A stretch of 64,000 nucleotides of DNA from Collinsella sp. 4_8_47FAA (lineage in GTDB: Bacteria; Actinomycetota; Coriobacteriia; Coriobacteriales; Coriobacteriaceae), in NCBI RefSeq assembly GCF_000763055.1, contig NZ_KN214134.1, positions 120,346 to 184,345 of the forward strand. Reading direction: 5' to 3'. Positions 6,959-15,935 of this stretch are shown piece after piece. The translations under genes and the position numbers were made by a program. Under the pieces are notes generated by a model. The model ran no database searches. It was not told where the DNA came from and saw only the letters and a list, made by a program, of their open reading frames with translations. Each line of letters opens with the position of its first letter. The first letter of the stretch is position 1.

Positions 6959-9625
6959 ATGACACCTCTCGCAAAACGTCTCCCGCGCGAGCTGCGCCGC
7001 AATATCGGCAAGTACCTGGGCATCTTTTTGCTTATGTGCGGAAGCATCGCCCTTACCTCGGGCTTTTTGCTCGCAGCGCATTCCATCGGCTGCCTTATCG
7101 ACGACATGCGCGATGCGTACACGATTGAGGACGGCCGCGTGACCACCTCCTTCGAGGCTACCGACGATCAACTCAAGGCCGCCGAGGATGTTGTCAGTGA
7201 CGTCGGCGGCGTCACGCTCTATAAGAATTTCTCCATTGACGCCGTCATCAAAAAGACCGCCGGCGACGACGGCACCAAGCGCACGCTGCGCACCTATGCG
7301 CACCGCGCTAAGGTGGACATTGCGTCCTACTGTGAGGGCAAGGAGCCCAAAACGGACGATGAGGTGGCAATCGACCGTGTCTTCGCCACCAACAACGACC
7401 TCGCCGTGGGCGATAAGGTCGAGCTCGAGGGTCGTACCTACACCATCTGCGGCATCATGACCCAGCCCGATAGCCAGGCGCTGTTCCTCAACAATTCGGA
7501 CTTTACGGTGAACACCATCACCTATGGCGTGGCCGAGATCAGCGACGCCGGCTTTGCCGCGCTCGAGGACGCTGGCGGCGCGCCCGCCTACACCTATTCC
7601 TTTACCTTTACCGATCGCGATCTCTCCACTGCAGATCGCATCGATGCGGAGCAGGATATGGTCGAGGCGCTGACCGACGCCGATGCGCGCGTGGACGATC
7701 TGATCGATGCCGATTCCAACCAGGGCATTGGCTATGCGCGCGACGACGTAGACGGCGACTCCATGATGTGGATGACGCTGCTCGACATCATCATCGTGAT
7801 CATGGCGTTCGTCTTTGTGGTCCTTACCGACGCCACCATCGAGGAGGAGAGCGCCATCATCGGCACGCTGCTCGCCAGCGGCTATCGTCGACGCGAGATC
7901 GTCCTGCACTACCTTGCGCTTCCCGCTACCGTGGGCGTGATCGCGGCGCTTTTGGGCACTGCGCTCGGCGTTGTGTTCTTTACCGAGCCCATGCGCAGCC
8001 TCTATTACGGTTCGTACAGCCTGCCTCCCTTCCAGGTGTACTGGAGCTGGGGGATCTTTGTGAAGTGCGCCGTGGTTCCCGCCGCTGCGCTCATCCTCAT
8101 CACGCTGGCGGGTCTGCTTCGCAAGATGGGCAAGACGCCGTTGCAGTTTCTTCGCCACGAGGCGAGCGGCAAGTCTGGCACCAAGCGCGGCTTGCAGCTG
8201 CCGGAGCGCATGGGTTTTGTCTCGCGCTTCCGCCTGCGCATCTTCCTGCGCAACCTGGGCAACTTCGCCACGCTCTTCGTGGGCATTGCGTTTGCCTCGC
8301 TGCTGCTGCTCTTTGGCCTGGCGATTCTGCCCACGATGACGCACTACGCGGACAACTTGGAGACAAGCCTTGTCGCCGAGCACCAGTACACGCTCAAGGC
8401 TCCGCTGGAGCTTGAGGGCACCGCCGAGGAGCGTGAGCAGTGGGCGGCGCTCGAGCGTCTGCAGTCGGTGGACGGCGCGCTGCTTTCCGCCGCCCGGGAT
8501 GCCGATGATGAGCTTGACGACGCGGCCGATGCGGCGCAGGCGGCAGCCGATGCCGCGACCGCATCTCCGTCTGCCGAGAGCTTGGCTGCGGCGCAGGACG
8601 CGCTCGCCAAGGTCCAGGACAAGAAGGATGCGCTTTATGCGCGCCTCGATGATCTTGCCGATGCCCTCGGCTGCGACCGCGATGAGGCCATCGACCTGAT
8701 TGACAAGGCCTCTAAGATTGACACTGACAACGACGATATCCACCCGGTCAACACGATCGACAACGGTGCAGGCGCAATCGCGCAGGCCGAGAAATACGCC
8801 GTCTACCAGCTGCAATACGATCGCGGCGACGGAAATGGGCAGGAGACGATTTCCGTCTACGGCATCTCGCCCGATTCGCGCTATTGGAAAGACCTCAACG
8901 TCGGCGACGGACGCGTCGTCTTTGGCGGCGGTCTGCTCGATAAGTTTGGCTGGAGCGAGGGCCAGAAGGTCACGCTTCGCGACAAGTATGAGGGCGAGAA
9001 TTATTCCTTTGAGTACGCGGGCAAGGACTACGTTTGGGGCTCTAAGTCGGACATGAATATCTATATGAGTATCGACGACTTTAACGAGCTGTTCGACAAC
9101 GACGCCGCCTACTTTAACGGATATGTGAGCGACGAGAAGCTCGACCTCGATGCTCGTTACTTTGCCGGCGACACCACGCCCGACGACATGCGGGCCGTGG
9201 GCGACCAGTTCATCGGCATGATGAGCAAAATGATCGGAATGATGATCGGGCTCGCGGTGTTTATCTTCCTGCTGTTTATGTACCTGCTGACCAAGGCTGT
9301 GATCGACCACAGCGCCCGTTCGATCAGCTACATGAAAGTCTTTGGCTATCGCGATAGCGAGATCTCGCATCTGTACATCCGCTCGATCACGCTGTGCGTG
9401 GCGGCGTCGCTCGTGCTGAGCCTGCCGGTCATTATTGGCTCGCTCACGGCCATCTTCCGCTCGATGCTGCTCGCCTACAACGGCAATATCGAGATCTACG
9501 TGCCCGCTTGGTCCATGGTTGCATGCGTCGGCATTGGCTTTGCGACCTACCTGGTCGTGGCGTTGCTGCACATGCGTTCCATCAAACGTGTGGGCCTGGC
9601 CGAAGCTCTCAAGGTGCAGGAGTAG
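6959..9625 (+). CDS. FtsX-family ABC permease with large external coiled-coil domain
   Basis: An 888-residue protein with two FtsX-like halves. The first half has an N-terminal helix (YLGIFLLMCGSIALTSGFLL), an external domain of about 230 residues, then three helices beginning MWMTLLDIIIVIMAFVF. The second half repeats this after a helix near GNFATLFVGIAFASLLLLF and ends with three helices (MIGLAVFIFLLFMYLLTK onward). The second external domain contains an alanine/aspartate-rich helical stretch, roughly residues 500-590, that looks like a coiled-coil hairpin. TTG 6944 is an alternative start; ATG 6959 is chosen. It should work with the preceding ATPase. The length and the two-domain layout match Gram-positive antimicrobial-peptide-type transporters. 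Confidence 0.92.
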   Translation: MTPLAKRLPRELRRNIGKYLGIFLLMCGSIALTSGFLLAAHSIGCLIDDMRDAYTIEDGRVTTSFEATDDQLKAAEDVVSDVGGVTLYKNFSIDAVIKKTAGDDGTKRTLRTYAHRAKVDIASYCEGKEPKTDDEVAIDRVFATNNDLAVGDKVELEGRTYTICGIMTQPDSQALFLNNSDFTVNTITYGVAEISDAGFAALEDAGGAPAYTYSFTFTDRDLSTADRIDAEQDMVEALTDADARVDDLIDADSNQGIGYARDDVDGDSMMWMTLLDIIIVIMAFVFVVLTDATIEEESAIIGTLLASGYRRREIVLHYLALPATVGVIAALLGTALGVVFFTEPMRSLYYGSYSLPPFQVYWSWGIFVKCAVVPAAALILITLAGLLRKMGKTPLQFLRHEASGKSGTKRGLQLPERMGFVSRFRLRIFLRNLGNFATLFVGIAFASLLLLFGLAILPTMTHYADNLETSLVAEHQYTLKAPLELEGTAEEREQWAALERLQSVDGALLSAARDADDELDDAADAAQAAADAATASPSAESLAAAQDALAKVQDKKDALYARLDDLADALGCDRDEAIDLIDKASKIDTDNDDIHPVNTIDNGAGAIAQAEKYAVYQLQYDRGDGNGQETISVYGISPDSRYWKDLNVGDGRVVFGGGLLDKFGWSEGQKVTLRDKYEGENYSFEYAGKDYVWGSKSDMNIYMSIDDFNELFDNDAAYFNGYVSDEKLDLDARYFAGDTTPDDMRAVGDQFIGMMSKMIGMMIGLAVFIFLLFMYLLTKAVIDHSARSISYMKVFGYRDSEISHLYIRSITLCVAASLVLSLPVIIGSLTAIFRSMLLAYNGNIEIYVPAWSMVACVGIGFATYLVVALLHMRSIKRVGLAEALKVQE

Positions 9626-9630
9626 TCATC

Positions 9631-9687
9631 GGGGACAGTCTTTGCCGATTCGCCGGTTCGCCGGCCGTGCTGGCAAGGACTGTCCCC
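9631..9687. repeat. GGGGACAGTC inverted repeat
   Basis: Ten-base arms GGGGACAGTC (9631-9640) and GACTGTCCCC (9678-9687) enclose a 37-nt GC-rich spacer just after the FtsX permease stop. The arm carries the GGGGAC sequence that forms the core of the smaller hairpins to the right. It may end transcription of the export operon, although no T-tract follows. Confidence 0.6.
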
Positions 9688-9732
9688 AGCTGCCGGCAGG
9701 AAAGGAACGTCCCTAGCTGCCAGGTGGCGAGG

Positions 9733-9793
9733 CACTCATTTAAGTCCGTCCCCAATGAGTGGTTTCAGTCATTTAAGTCTGTCCCCAATGACT
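9733..9793. repeat. two tandem 13-nt-core hairpins (GGGGAC family)
   Basis: Copy 1 has arms CACTCATT/AATGAGTG (9733-9740, 9754-9761). Copy 2 has arms AGTCATT/AATGACT (9767-9773, 9787-9793). Each pair encloses exactly 13 nt, whose complement reads GGGGACGGACTTA and GGGGACAGACTTA. The arms differ between copies but stay complementary, so pairing rather than sequence is kept. The rest of 9794-9900 shows only the DUF362 ribosome site GAGGGGAT near 9885. Confidence 0.8.
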
Positions 9794-9900
9794 AGAAAGG
9801 AACGTCCTCAGCGACTAGGTGCCGTACTTGACTTTAACTCTGCTTTAACTGGTACCATCCTCTATGTCTGTAACGCCATATAGACCGAGGGGATATATCT

Positions 9901-11097
9901 ATGACCGCAACTGCACCCGCTAAGGTGTACTTCACCAACCTGCGCACGCATGCTCGCGAGAGTCAGCTCGACAAACTCAAGCGCCTCATCCGTCACGCCG
10001 GTATCGAGCAGATCGACTTTGAGAACAAGTTCGTCGCCATCAAGATTCACTTTGGCGAGTTGGGCAACCTGAGCTTTTTGCGCCCCAACTACGCCCGCGC
10101 CGTCGCGGATGTCGTGAAGGAGCTGGGCGGCAAGCCCTTCCTCACCGACTGCAATACGCTCTATGTGGGTAGCCGCAAAAACGCGCTCGAGCACATCGAT
10201 ACCGCCTACCAGAACGGCTTTACCCCGTATGCCACGGGCTGCCAGATCATCATCGCCGACGGCCTCAAGGGTACCGACGAGGCACTTGTCCCGGTCGAGG
10301 GCGGCGAGTACGTGCACGAGGCCAAGATCGGTCAGGCACTCATGGACGCCGATATCGTGATCAGCCTCACCCACTTTAAGGGCCATGAGCAGGCCGGTTT
10401 TGGCGGCGCCATGAAGAACCTGGGCATGGGAGGCGGCAGCCGTGCCGGCAAGATGGAGCAGCATGCCGCCGGCAAGCCGAACGTCTCGACCGAGCACTGC
10501 GTTGGCTGCCGTGCCTGCGAAAAGATCTGCGCGCACGACGCTGTCTCGTTCGACGGCACCCGCGAGCGCGAGCTTGCCAGCGGCGCTACTCGCACGGTGC
10601 ACGTGGCCGCTATCGACCACGATCGCTGCGTGGGCTGCGGACGCTGCATTGCGGCATGCAACCAGGACTGCATCAAGCCCGGCTATGACGCCGCGGCCGA
10701 CGTGCTCAACTGCAAGATCGCCGAGTATACAAAGGCCGTTGTCGACGGCCGCCCGAGCTTCCACATCTCGCTTGCCATGGACATCAGTCCCAACTGCGAC
10801 TGCCATCCCGAAAACGATACGCCTATCGTCAACGACATCGGCATGTTCGCGAGCTTCGACCCGGTCGCCATCGACCAGGCCTGCGCCGATGCCGTCATGG
10901 CATCCGAGCCGCTGCCCAACACCGAGCTCACCGATAGCGCGGCCAAGATGGAGCACAACCACGAGCATCTGGAGGGCGAGCAGGCCAAGGACCCCTTCTG
11001 CATCACGCATCCCGACACCGACTGGCGCGTGTGCATCGCGCACGCCGAGAAGATCGGCCTGGGCACGAGCAAGTACGAGCTTATCGAGGTCAAGTAA
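9901..11097 (+). CDS. DUF362 protein with two 4Fe-4S clusters
   Basis: A 398-residue cytoplasmic protein. Residues 1-190 form a DUF362 domain, with the family-typical KIHFGELGN and LTHFKGHEQAGFGGAMKNLGMG motifs. A dicluster ferredoxin segment follows (CVGCRACEKIC and CVGCGRCIAAC). The C-terminal part contains NCDCHPENDTPIVNDIG, also usual for this family. No signal peptide or membrane helix is visible. The biochemical role of DUF362 proteins is unsettled; an electron-transfer or iron-sulfur function is likely. ATG 9901 follows GAGGGGAT. The gene stands alone and ends at a strong terminator. Confidence 0.93.
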   Translation: MTATAPAKVYFTNLRTHARESQLDKLKRLIRHAGIEQIDFENKFVAIKIHFGELGNLSFLRPNYARAVADVVKELGGKPFLTDCNTLYVGSRKNALEHIDTAYQNGFTPYATGCQIIIADGLKGTDEALVPVEGGEYVHEAKIGQALMDADIVISLTHFKGHEQAGFGGAMKNLGMGGGSRAGKMEQHAAGKPNVSTEHCVGCRACEKICAHDAVSFDGTRERELASGATRTVHVAAIDHDRCVGCGRCIAACNQDCIKPGYDAAADVLNCKIAEYTKAVVDGRPSFHISLAMDISPNCDCHPENDTPIVNDIGMFASFDPVAIDQACADAVMASEPLPNTELTDSAAKMEHNHEHLEGEQAKDPFCITHPDTDWRVCIAHAEKIGLGTSKYELIEVK

Positions 11098-11144
11098 CAC
11101 CTGTCTATTGGACATATCAAGCGCTTTTGTATCGCAACGTTAGC

Positions 11145-11184
11145 AAAAGCCGCCCGTGAGCACAGTGCCCACGGGCGGCTTTTT
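11145..11184 (+). terminator. rho-independent terminator after the DUF362 gene
   Basis: The stem AAAAGCCGCCCGTG pairs with CACGGGCGGCTTTT around a short loop, and the T-run completes an intrinsic terminator. The A-run on the left makes it usable from the minus strand as well. Confidence 0.9.
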
Positions 11185-11228
11185 GGAAGTGCTAGGGGGT
11201 CAGATAGACCAGTAAACCGTCCTATTTC

Positions 11229-12194
11229 CTAAAAATACTCGTCGAGGAAGTTGTCGACCGTGTTCCAGTAGAGTTCGGGGTCGACCTGCGCGCTCTTGGC
11301 GTGGGTGGCGCCATGGATGGTGAGCTTTTGTTTGACTTTGCTGGCGCACGCGTCGTAGTTTTGGTCGAGCATGCTGTACGGTACAAAGGTGTCCTGGTCG
11401 CCGTGGATAAACAGCATGGGAACCGTCGCGTGTTTGAGTTGCTCCACACTGCTTGCCGTATGAAAGTCGTAGCCTGCGCGCACGTTGCACACTAAGTTTG
11501 CTACATCGAGCAAGGGAAAGCTGGGCAGGCCGAACACGTCCTTGAGCTGCAGAGAAAACTCGTCCCACACACTCGTATAACCGCAGTCCTCGATAATGCA
11601 TTTCACGTTTGCGGGCAGAGATTCCCCCGCGACGTTCATGGCGGTTGCCGCACCCATCGACTCGCCAAAGACCAAGATGCGCGCCTCGGGGTCAGCCTGA
11701 ACGATTCGCTCGATCCATGCGACGATGTCGAGGCGCTCGGGCCAGCCCATGCCGATATAGTCGCCGCCGGAGCGCTCGTGGGCGCGGGCGGCGGGTGCGA
11801 GTACGTTCATGCCGCGGTCGTGGAATCGCTTGACGTATCGGGCCATACCGATGGGCTCGTTGGTATATCCATGCAGGCAGACGGCGTAGTCGTGTGTGCT
11901 CTCCGACGCAGCAAAATACCAGGCGGCAAGTTCGGTCCCGTCGTCCGCGGTGAGGTTGCTGCTCTCGCGATTCTCTTTAAACCACGCCCGCGCCTCGGTT
12001 TCCTCGGCATCCGGCTGCTCACCTTTTTTGTCGTCTTTGCCATCCTGCATCATCTTCATGGTGTACGGCGCTTGGGGATTCAGGGCAAAGTCGAACAAGA
12101 AGTTGCCGGCAAACCCCAGCAGCGCGACAACGAGCACCAGTGCAACGATGCCGGCTATCTTGAGCTTTCGATGGGAACGTGCGTTTTGAGACAT
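11229..12194 (-). CDS. membrane-anchored alpha/beta hydrolase
   Basis: A 321-residue serine hydrolase. An N-terminal hydrophobic segment (about 12-34, IAGIVALVLVVALLGFAG) serves as signal anchor, so the catalytic domain is probably outside the membrane. The nucleophile elbow is VFGESMGAA; the acid is probably Asp in FIHGDQDTFVPY and the His lies in IHGATHAKSA. The family (BAAT/YqkD-like, DUF-free esterases) hydrolyses unidentified esters or amides. ATG 12194 follows TATAGGAAAG. It is divergent from trhA across 186 bp. Confidence 0.9.
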   Translation of the reverse strand: MSQNARSHRKLKIAGIVALVLVVALLGFAGNFLFDFALNPQAPYTMKMMQDGKDDKKGEQPDAEETEARAWFKENRESSNLTADDGTELAAWYFAASESTHDYAVCLHGYTNEPIGMARYVKRFHDRGMNVLAPAARAHERSGGDYIGMGWPERLDIVAWIERIVQADPEARILVFGESMGAATAMNVAGESLPANVKCIIEDCGYTSVWDEFSLQLKDVFGLPSFPLLDVANLVCNVRAGYDFHTASSVEQLKHATVPMLFIHGDQDTFVPYSMLDQNYDACASKVKQKLTIHGATHAKSAQVDPELYWNTVDNFLDEYF

Positions 12195-12339
12195 AAGAAG
12201 CTTTCCTATAAGATGTTAATACATCAACATTTAATGCAAGCGCATTATGGACGTTCGCCGTTGATGCGTCAACAGGCAAAGAATGGGTAAACAAAGGGTC
12301 ACGTATGGTGCAAATTTCGCACGTACCCAGACGCTTTGA

Positions 12340-12372
12340 TATAGTGTTGAGAACTCTTTACGTTGGAGGATG
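12340..12372 (+). promoter_or_regulatory. probable -10 box and ribosome site of trhA
   Basis: A TATAGT box at 12340-12345 is followed by GGAGGATG at 12365-12372, nine bases before ATG 12381. No convincing -35 hexamer is seen. Confidence 0.45.
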
Positions 12373-12380
12373 TAACCGGC

Positions 12381-13064
12381 ATGTCCGATTCGAGCGACAG
12401 TTCTAAGCCGCGACCCAAGACCGCGGCCGTTCCACATTACACGGTGGGTGAGGAGATCATGAACTCCGTCACCCATGGTGTCGGTTGCCTGCTGGGTATC
12501 GCGGGCCTGGTGCTCCTGATCGTATTCGCCGCCCTGCGCGGCGGAGGCCCGGCCCACATGGCCGCGGCGATTGTCTATGGCGTCAGCATTATCCTCGAAT
12601 ACCTAGCCTCCACGCTCTACCACGCGATTCAGCCCGCGCGCGCCAAGCGCGTGTTTCGCATCATCGACCACAGCTGCATCTACCTGCTCATTGCGGGCAG
12701 CTATACGCCGTTTTGCCTTATCACGCTCGCAAACGACGGCGGCCCTGCGCTGTTCTTTGCCGTATGGGCCATCGCCATTATCGGCATCGCCCTCGAGTGC
12801 TTTATGCGCGAGCGTCAACCGCACTGGGTAAGCGGCCTGGTTTACCTGCTGATGGGCTGGCTCGTTGTTTTTAAGCTGCCCGAACTTGTGGCGCTGCTCA
12901 ACCCCGTGGCACTTGCCCTGCTCGCCGTCGGCGGCGTGTGCTACACCGCGGGCGTGCCGTTCTATATCGCCAAAAACGTGCGCTACCTGCACAGCGTGTT
13001 TCACTTGTGGGTGCTCGCCGGCAGCATCTTCCAGTTCATGGCGGTGATCCTCTTCGTAATCTAG
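12381..13064 (+). CDS. trhA: PAQR-family membrane protein TrhA (hemolysin III)
   Basis: A 227-residue polytopic protein with seven hydrophobic segments. It carries the PAQR/hemolysin III signature: an early Ser-His pair in NSVTHGVGCLLG, YHAI after the second helix, FRIIDHSCIYLLIAGSYTPF, and a C-terminal SVFHLWVLAGSIFQFMAV, whose His residues together form the zinc site known in the family. Bacterial TrhA members have been linked to membrane energetics and fluidity rather than hemolysis. The ATG at 12381 is preferred over the in-frame TTG 12363 because GGAGGATG lies between them. Confidence 0.93.
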   Translation: MSDSSDSSKPRPKTAAVPHYTVGEEIMNSVTHGVGCLLGIAGLVLLIVFAALRGGGPAHMAAAIVYGVSIILEYLASTLYHAIQPARAKRVFRIIDHSCIYLLIAGSYTPFCLITLANDGGPALFFAVWAIAIIGIALECFMRERQPHWVSGLVYLLMGWLVVFKLPELVALLNPVALALLAVGGVCYTAGVPFYIAKNVRYLHSVFHLWVLAGSIFQFMAVILFVI

Positions 13065-13177
13065 CGATCGCGCCTGCGCCCGCGGGCCCGTCCGGGCGCC
13101 CGCCGGGTGCAACTGCCCTATCCGCCGTCAACGTTTTAATCCGACGTCCCGAATCTTGGAGGTTCGAGAAACTCCCG

Positions 13178-14551
13178 ATGGACATAACCATCTCCCTTAT
13201 CACCACCCTCGTTTTGACCCTCATCAACGGCTACTTCTCTATGTCCGAGATGGCGCTCACCACGGCCAAGCGCGCCGTGCTGGAGCACGAGGCCGAGGAA
13301 GGCGACAAGCGCGCCGAGCGTGCCATTAAGCTGGCTGCCGACTCCGACCAGCTGCTCGCCACCATCCAGGTTGCCATCACGCTCGTGGGCTTCGCCTCGT
13401 CCGCCGTCGCCTCGACGAGTCTGTCCGACCCGCTCGCCACGTGGCTCATGAGCTTTGGCATCGCGCCGCTCTCCGCCATCGCACGCGGCCTGGCGCCGGT
13501 CATCATCACCGTCGCGGTCGCCTTCGTGTCCATCGTGATTGGCGAGCTTGTGCCCAAGCGCATTGGTCTGGCCAATGCCGAGGGCGTATCCAAGCAGGTC
13601 GTGGGACCGTTGTCGTTTTTCCAGAAGATCGCCCGTCCGCTCGTGTGGCTGACTGGCGCTTGCTCCGATGGCCTGGCCCGCATTCTGCGCATCAAGAGCG
13701 CCGACGACCGTCAAAACGTCTCGGAGGAAGAGATCAAGTACATGGTCTCGGAGCAGGACGACCTGCTCGACGAGGAAAAGCGCATGATCCACGAGATCTT
13801 CGACCTGGGCGACACCGTTGCCCGCGAGGTCATGGTGCCGCGCGTGGACACCACTATGTGCGAGGACGACGAGACGGTCGCCGACGTGCTGTCCACCATG
13901 CGCCAGACCGGCTTTAGCCGCATCCCCGTCTATCACGAGGATCCCGACAACGTCGCCGGCATCGCGCACATCAAGGACCTGATCCAGCCCGCGCTCGACG
14001 GCAAGGGCGACCAGCCCATCGCCGGTTTTTTGCGCGACGCCACCTTTGTGCCCGACACCAAGGACATCCTGCCGTTGCTGTCCGAGATGCAGACCTCTCA
14101 CGACCAGATCGTGGTGGTCGTGGACGAGTACGGCGGCACGGCCGGCATTATCACCATCGAGGACATCGTCGAGGAGATCGTCGGCGAGATCGAGGACGAG
14201 TTCGACCCCGACAACAAGTATCTCACGCGCCTTTCGCGCCGCGAGTGGCTCGTTGATGGGCGTTTTTCGTGCGATGACGCGATTGAGCTTGGTTGGCCGC
14301 TCGAGGAAAGCGATGATTATGAGACCATCGCCGGCTGGATCTTGGAGCTTTGCGACTCGGTGCCCGACATCGGAGAGGTGTTTGAGGTCGCGGGGTACAA
14401 GTTTAAAGTGCAGTCGATGCGTGGCCAGCGCATCTCGCTCATTCGCGTGATCGCTCCGGCCGAAACCGATAAGAAGGATTCCGAGTCTTCGGTAGACGAG
14501 CCGACGACGTCGGGTGCGGGTTCTGTGGACCCGCACGACGGCGACGAGTAG
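13178..14551 (+). CDS. CNNM/HlyC-CorC family transporter-like protein
   Basis: A 457-residue protein. Residues 1-200 form the CNNM membrane domain (start [20 protein letters not shown], with [11 protein letters not shown] and the helix-breaking region near [17 protein letters not shown]). Two CBS domains follow, with the typical MVPRVDTTM and [25 protein letters not shown] stretches, and a C-terminal CorC_HlyC domain (about 345-430). Such proteins are implicated in Mg2+ or Co2+ efflux or sensing. ATG 13178 follows GGAGG at an unusually long distance (15 nt). The acidic tail after residue 430 looks disordered. Confidence 0.92.
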   Translation: MDITISLITTLVLTLINGYFSMSEMALTTAKRAVLEHEAEEGDKRAERAIKLAADSDQLLATIQVAITLVGFASSAVASTSLSDPLATWLMSFGIAPLSAIARGLAPVIITVAVAFVSIVIGELVPKRIGLANAEGVSKQVVGPLSFFQKIARPLVWLTGACSDGLARILRIKSADDRQNVSEEEIKYMVSEQDDLLDEEKRMIHEIFDLGDTVAREVMVPRVDTTMCEDDETVADVLSTMRQTGFSRIPVYHEDPDNVAGIAHIKDLIQPALDGKGDQPIAGFLRDATFVPDTKDILPLLSEMQTSHDQIVVVVDEYGGTAGIITIEDIVEEIVGEIEDEFDPDNKYLTRLSRREWLVDGRFSCDDAIELGWPLEESDDYETIAGWILELCDSVPDIGEVFEVAGYKFKVQSMRGQRISLIRVIAPAETDKKDSESSVDEPTTSGAGSVDPHDGDE

Positions 14552-14575
14552 GACAAGGAAGAGTAGGGGAGAGTT

Positions 14576-15409
14576 ATGGCAGGCCTGTTCAACATCCTTA
14601 AGGTCACCGTCAGCGAGGACAAGATCTGCGCGCATGTGCTGGTGAACCCCGGCATGCCGCTCATGACCTCGGAGGATATCGAGGCCACGGCGCGCGTGTA
14701 TTACCTGGTGCCGGCGATTGCCAAGCACCTGTGCCTGGGCGATTCCGGTCGCGAGTTCCAGGACTGCATGGGCCAGACCGAGCTCTGCCATCTGCTTGAG
14801 CATGTGACGGTCGAGCTCATGAACGAGACCGGTCTTGCCGGCAGCATCTCGTGCGGCCGCACGCGCGTAAGCGAGCACGACGAGCGCGTCTTTGAGGTTG
14901 AGCTTTCGTGCCCCGACGACGCGCTGGCCATCGGCGCGCTGTCTTCGGCCACCTTTATGATGGACTGGGCGTACCTGCACGCCGACCAGCCTGCCCCCGA
15001 CGTGGGAGGCACGGTCGCGGGCCTGCGCAACCTGGTGCTGGGCATGCGCGCCGAGGCCGAGGGCAAGGATCCTCACGAGGCCGTCGCCGCTGCGAACGGT
15101 GAAGATGCTGCCGAGGACGAGGGCGCTGACGAGGGCGATGTGCCGGCCGACGCCGAGCCCGTTGCCGATGCGACCGCCGAGCCCGTTCCCACCGAGCCCC
15201 AGGGTGTCCCCAACTTTGACGACGAGCCCCAGGTGGCGATTGATACCGAGGGCGCGGTTGCCGAGAACCACGAGGCTTCCGCTGCCGTCTTTGGCGGTGC
15301 GGCGACGGTTCCGGCAGGACCTGCGCATGAGGGCGGCCTGCCGCTCGTGGACGGCGCCGGCGAGGACCCGGGTGCCACGGTGACCATGCCGGCTATGCCT
15401 CAGGAGTAG
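14576..15409 (+). CDS. stand-alone domain resembling the N-terminus of cyanophycin synthetase
   Basis: A 277-residue protein. The first approximately 160 residues contain HLLEHVTVELMNETGLAG followed by CGRTR and a later acidic segment with ALAIGALSSATFMMDW. This resembles the N-terminal domain of cyanophycin synthetase, where an EHVALELQ...G..FGRTR pattern is conserved. None of the ATP-grasp or Mur-ligase parts of that enzyme is present. Residues from about 160 are acidic, Ala/Pro-rich and probably disordered. It sits 24 bp after the CorC-like gene, behind GGGGAGAG. The similarity is from memory of the family pattern and would need a profile search; the function is unknown. Confidence 0.6.
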   Translation: MAGLFNILKVTVSEDKICAHVLVNPGMPLMTSEDIEATARVYYLVPAIAKHLCLGDSGREFQDCMGQTELCHLLEHVTVELMNETGLAGSISCGRTRVSEHDERVFEVELSCPDDALAIGALSSATFMMDWAYLHADQPAPDVGGTVAGLRNLVLGMRAEAEGKDPHEAVAAANGEDAAEDEGADEGDVPADAEPVADATAEPVPTEPQGVPNFDDEPQVAIDTEGAVAENHEASAAVFGGAATVPAGPAHEGGLPLVDGAGEDPGATVTMPAMPQE

Positions 15410-15488
15410 GCCTACGCGTTTATCACCATCACGTACCTGCGCCTTTGCCGTACGCAGATGAGCGGAGCGGCAAGTGATGCGCTGCGGG

Positions 15489-15538
15489 TATAATGGACAG
15501 CATTCAAACGGTGGGCACCGACGTGCCCGCAGGAGAGG
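15489..15538 (+). promoter_or_regulatory. TATAAT -10 box and strong ribosome site of the YtxH gene
   Basis: TATAAT lies at 15489-15494 and AGGAGAGG at 15531-15538, seven bases before ATG 15546. The -35 region is not recognisable. The 130 bp before it hold no gene. Confidence 0.55.
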
Positions 15539-15545
15539 AATGATC

Positions 15546-15935
15546 ATGGGTAAGACTTTCAGCTTTGTCTCCGGCGCACTTTTTGGTGCCGCTGCCGGCG
15601 CTATTGTCGGCGTTGCTCTGGCCCCGCGCTCGGGCGCCGAGACCCGCGCCATGGCTGCCGATATCGCCAACGACGCCTGGGACAATATGCGCGACACCTA
15701 CGAGCACAGCGCCGAGGAGGCCCGTGCTGCGGTGAATGACTTTGGCCCGATGGTCGACGCCAAGACCGACGACCTGCGCGCCAAGGTCGACCTTGCCCGC
15801 GAGCGCATGGACCAGCTGCGCGAGCAGCTCAACGACGCCATTTCGGGCGGCAACGTGACGCCTGCCGCCGACGTCGTGGTCGAGAACGCCGTCGAGGCTG
15901 ATACCGAGGCTGCGGAGCCCTCGACCGAGGCATAA
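15546..15935 (+). CDS. YtxH-domain protein
   Basis: A 129-residue protein. It opens with a glycine/alanine-rich membrane helix (FSFVSGALFGAAAGAIVGVALAP) followed by RSGAETR, the YtxH signature, then a long charged helix (about 35-100) and an acidic tail. YtxH-like proteins are small membrane-associated proteins linked to stress responses; the mechanism is unknown. I chose the second of two close ATGs because the ribosome site is too near the first (15540). Its stop overlaps the start of the PRC-barrel gene (TAATG), so the two are translationally coupled. Confidence 0.85.
   Translation: MGKTFSFVSGALFGAAAGAIVGVALAPRSGAETRAMAADIANDAWDNMRDTYEHSAEEARAAVNDFGPMVDAKTDDLRAKVDLARERMDQLREQLNDAISGGNVTPAADVVVENAVEADTEAAEPSTEA

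Noticed and set aside
6809-9571. 920-codon open frame on the minus strand
   Set aside because: It is the antisense of the FtsX permease; its composition (His/Arg/Val-rich, no domains) is that of a codon-bias shadow in GC-rich DNA.
13136-15697. 853-codon open frame on the minus strand
   Set aside because: Antisense to the CNNM/CBS gene and the two genes that follow it, with no recognisable protein features.
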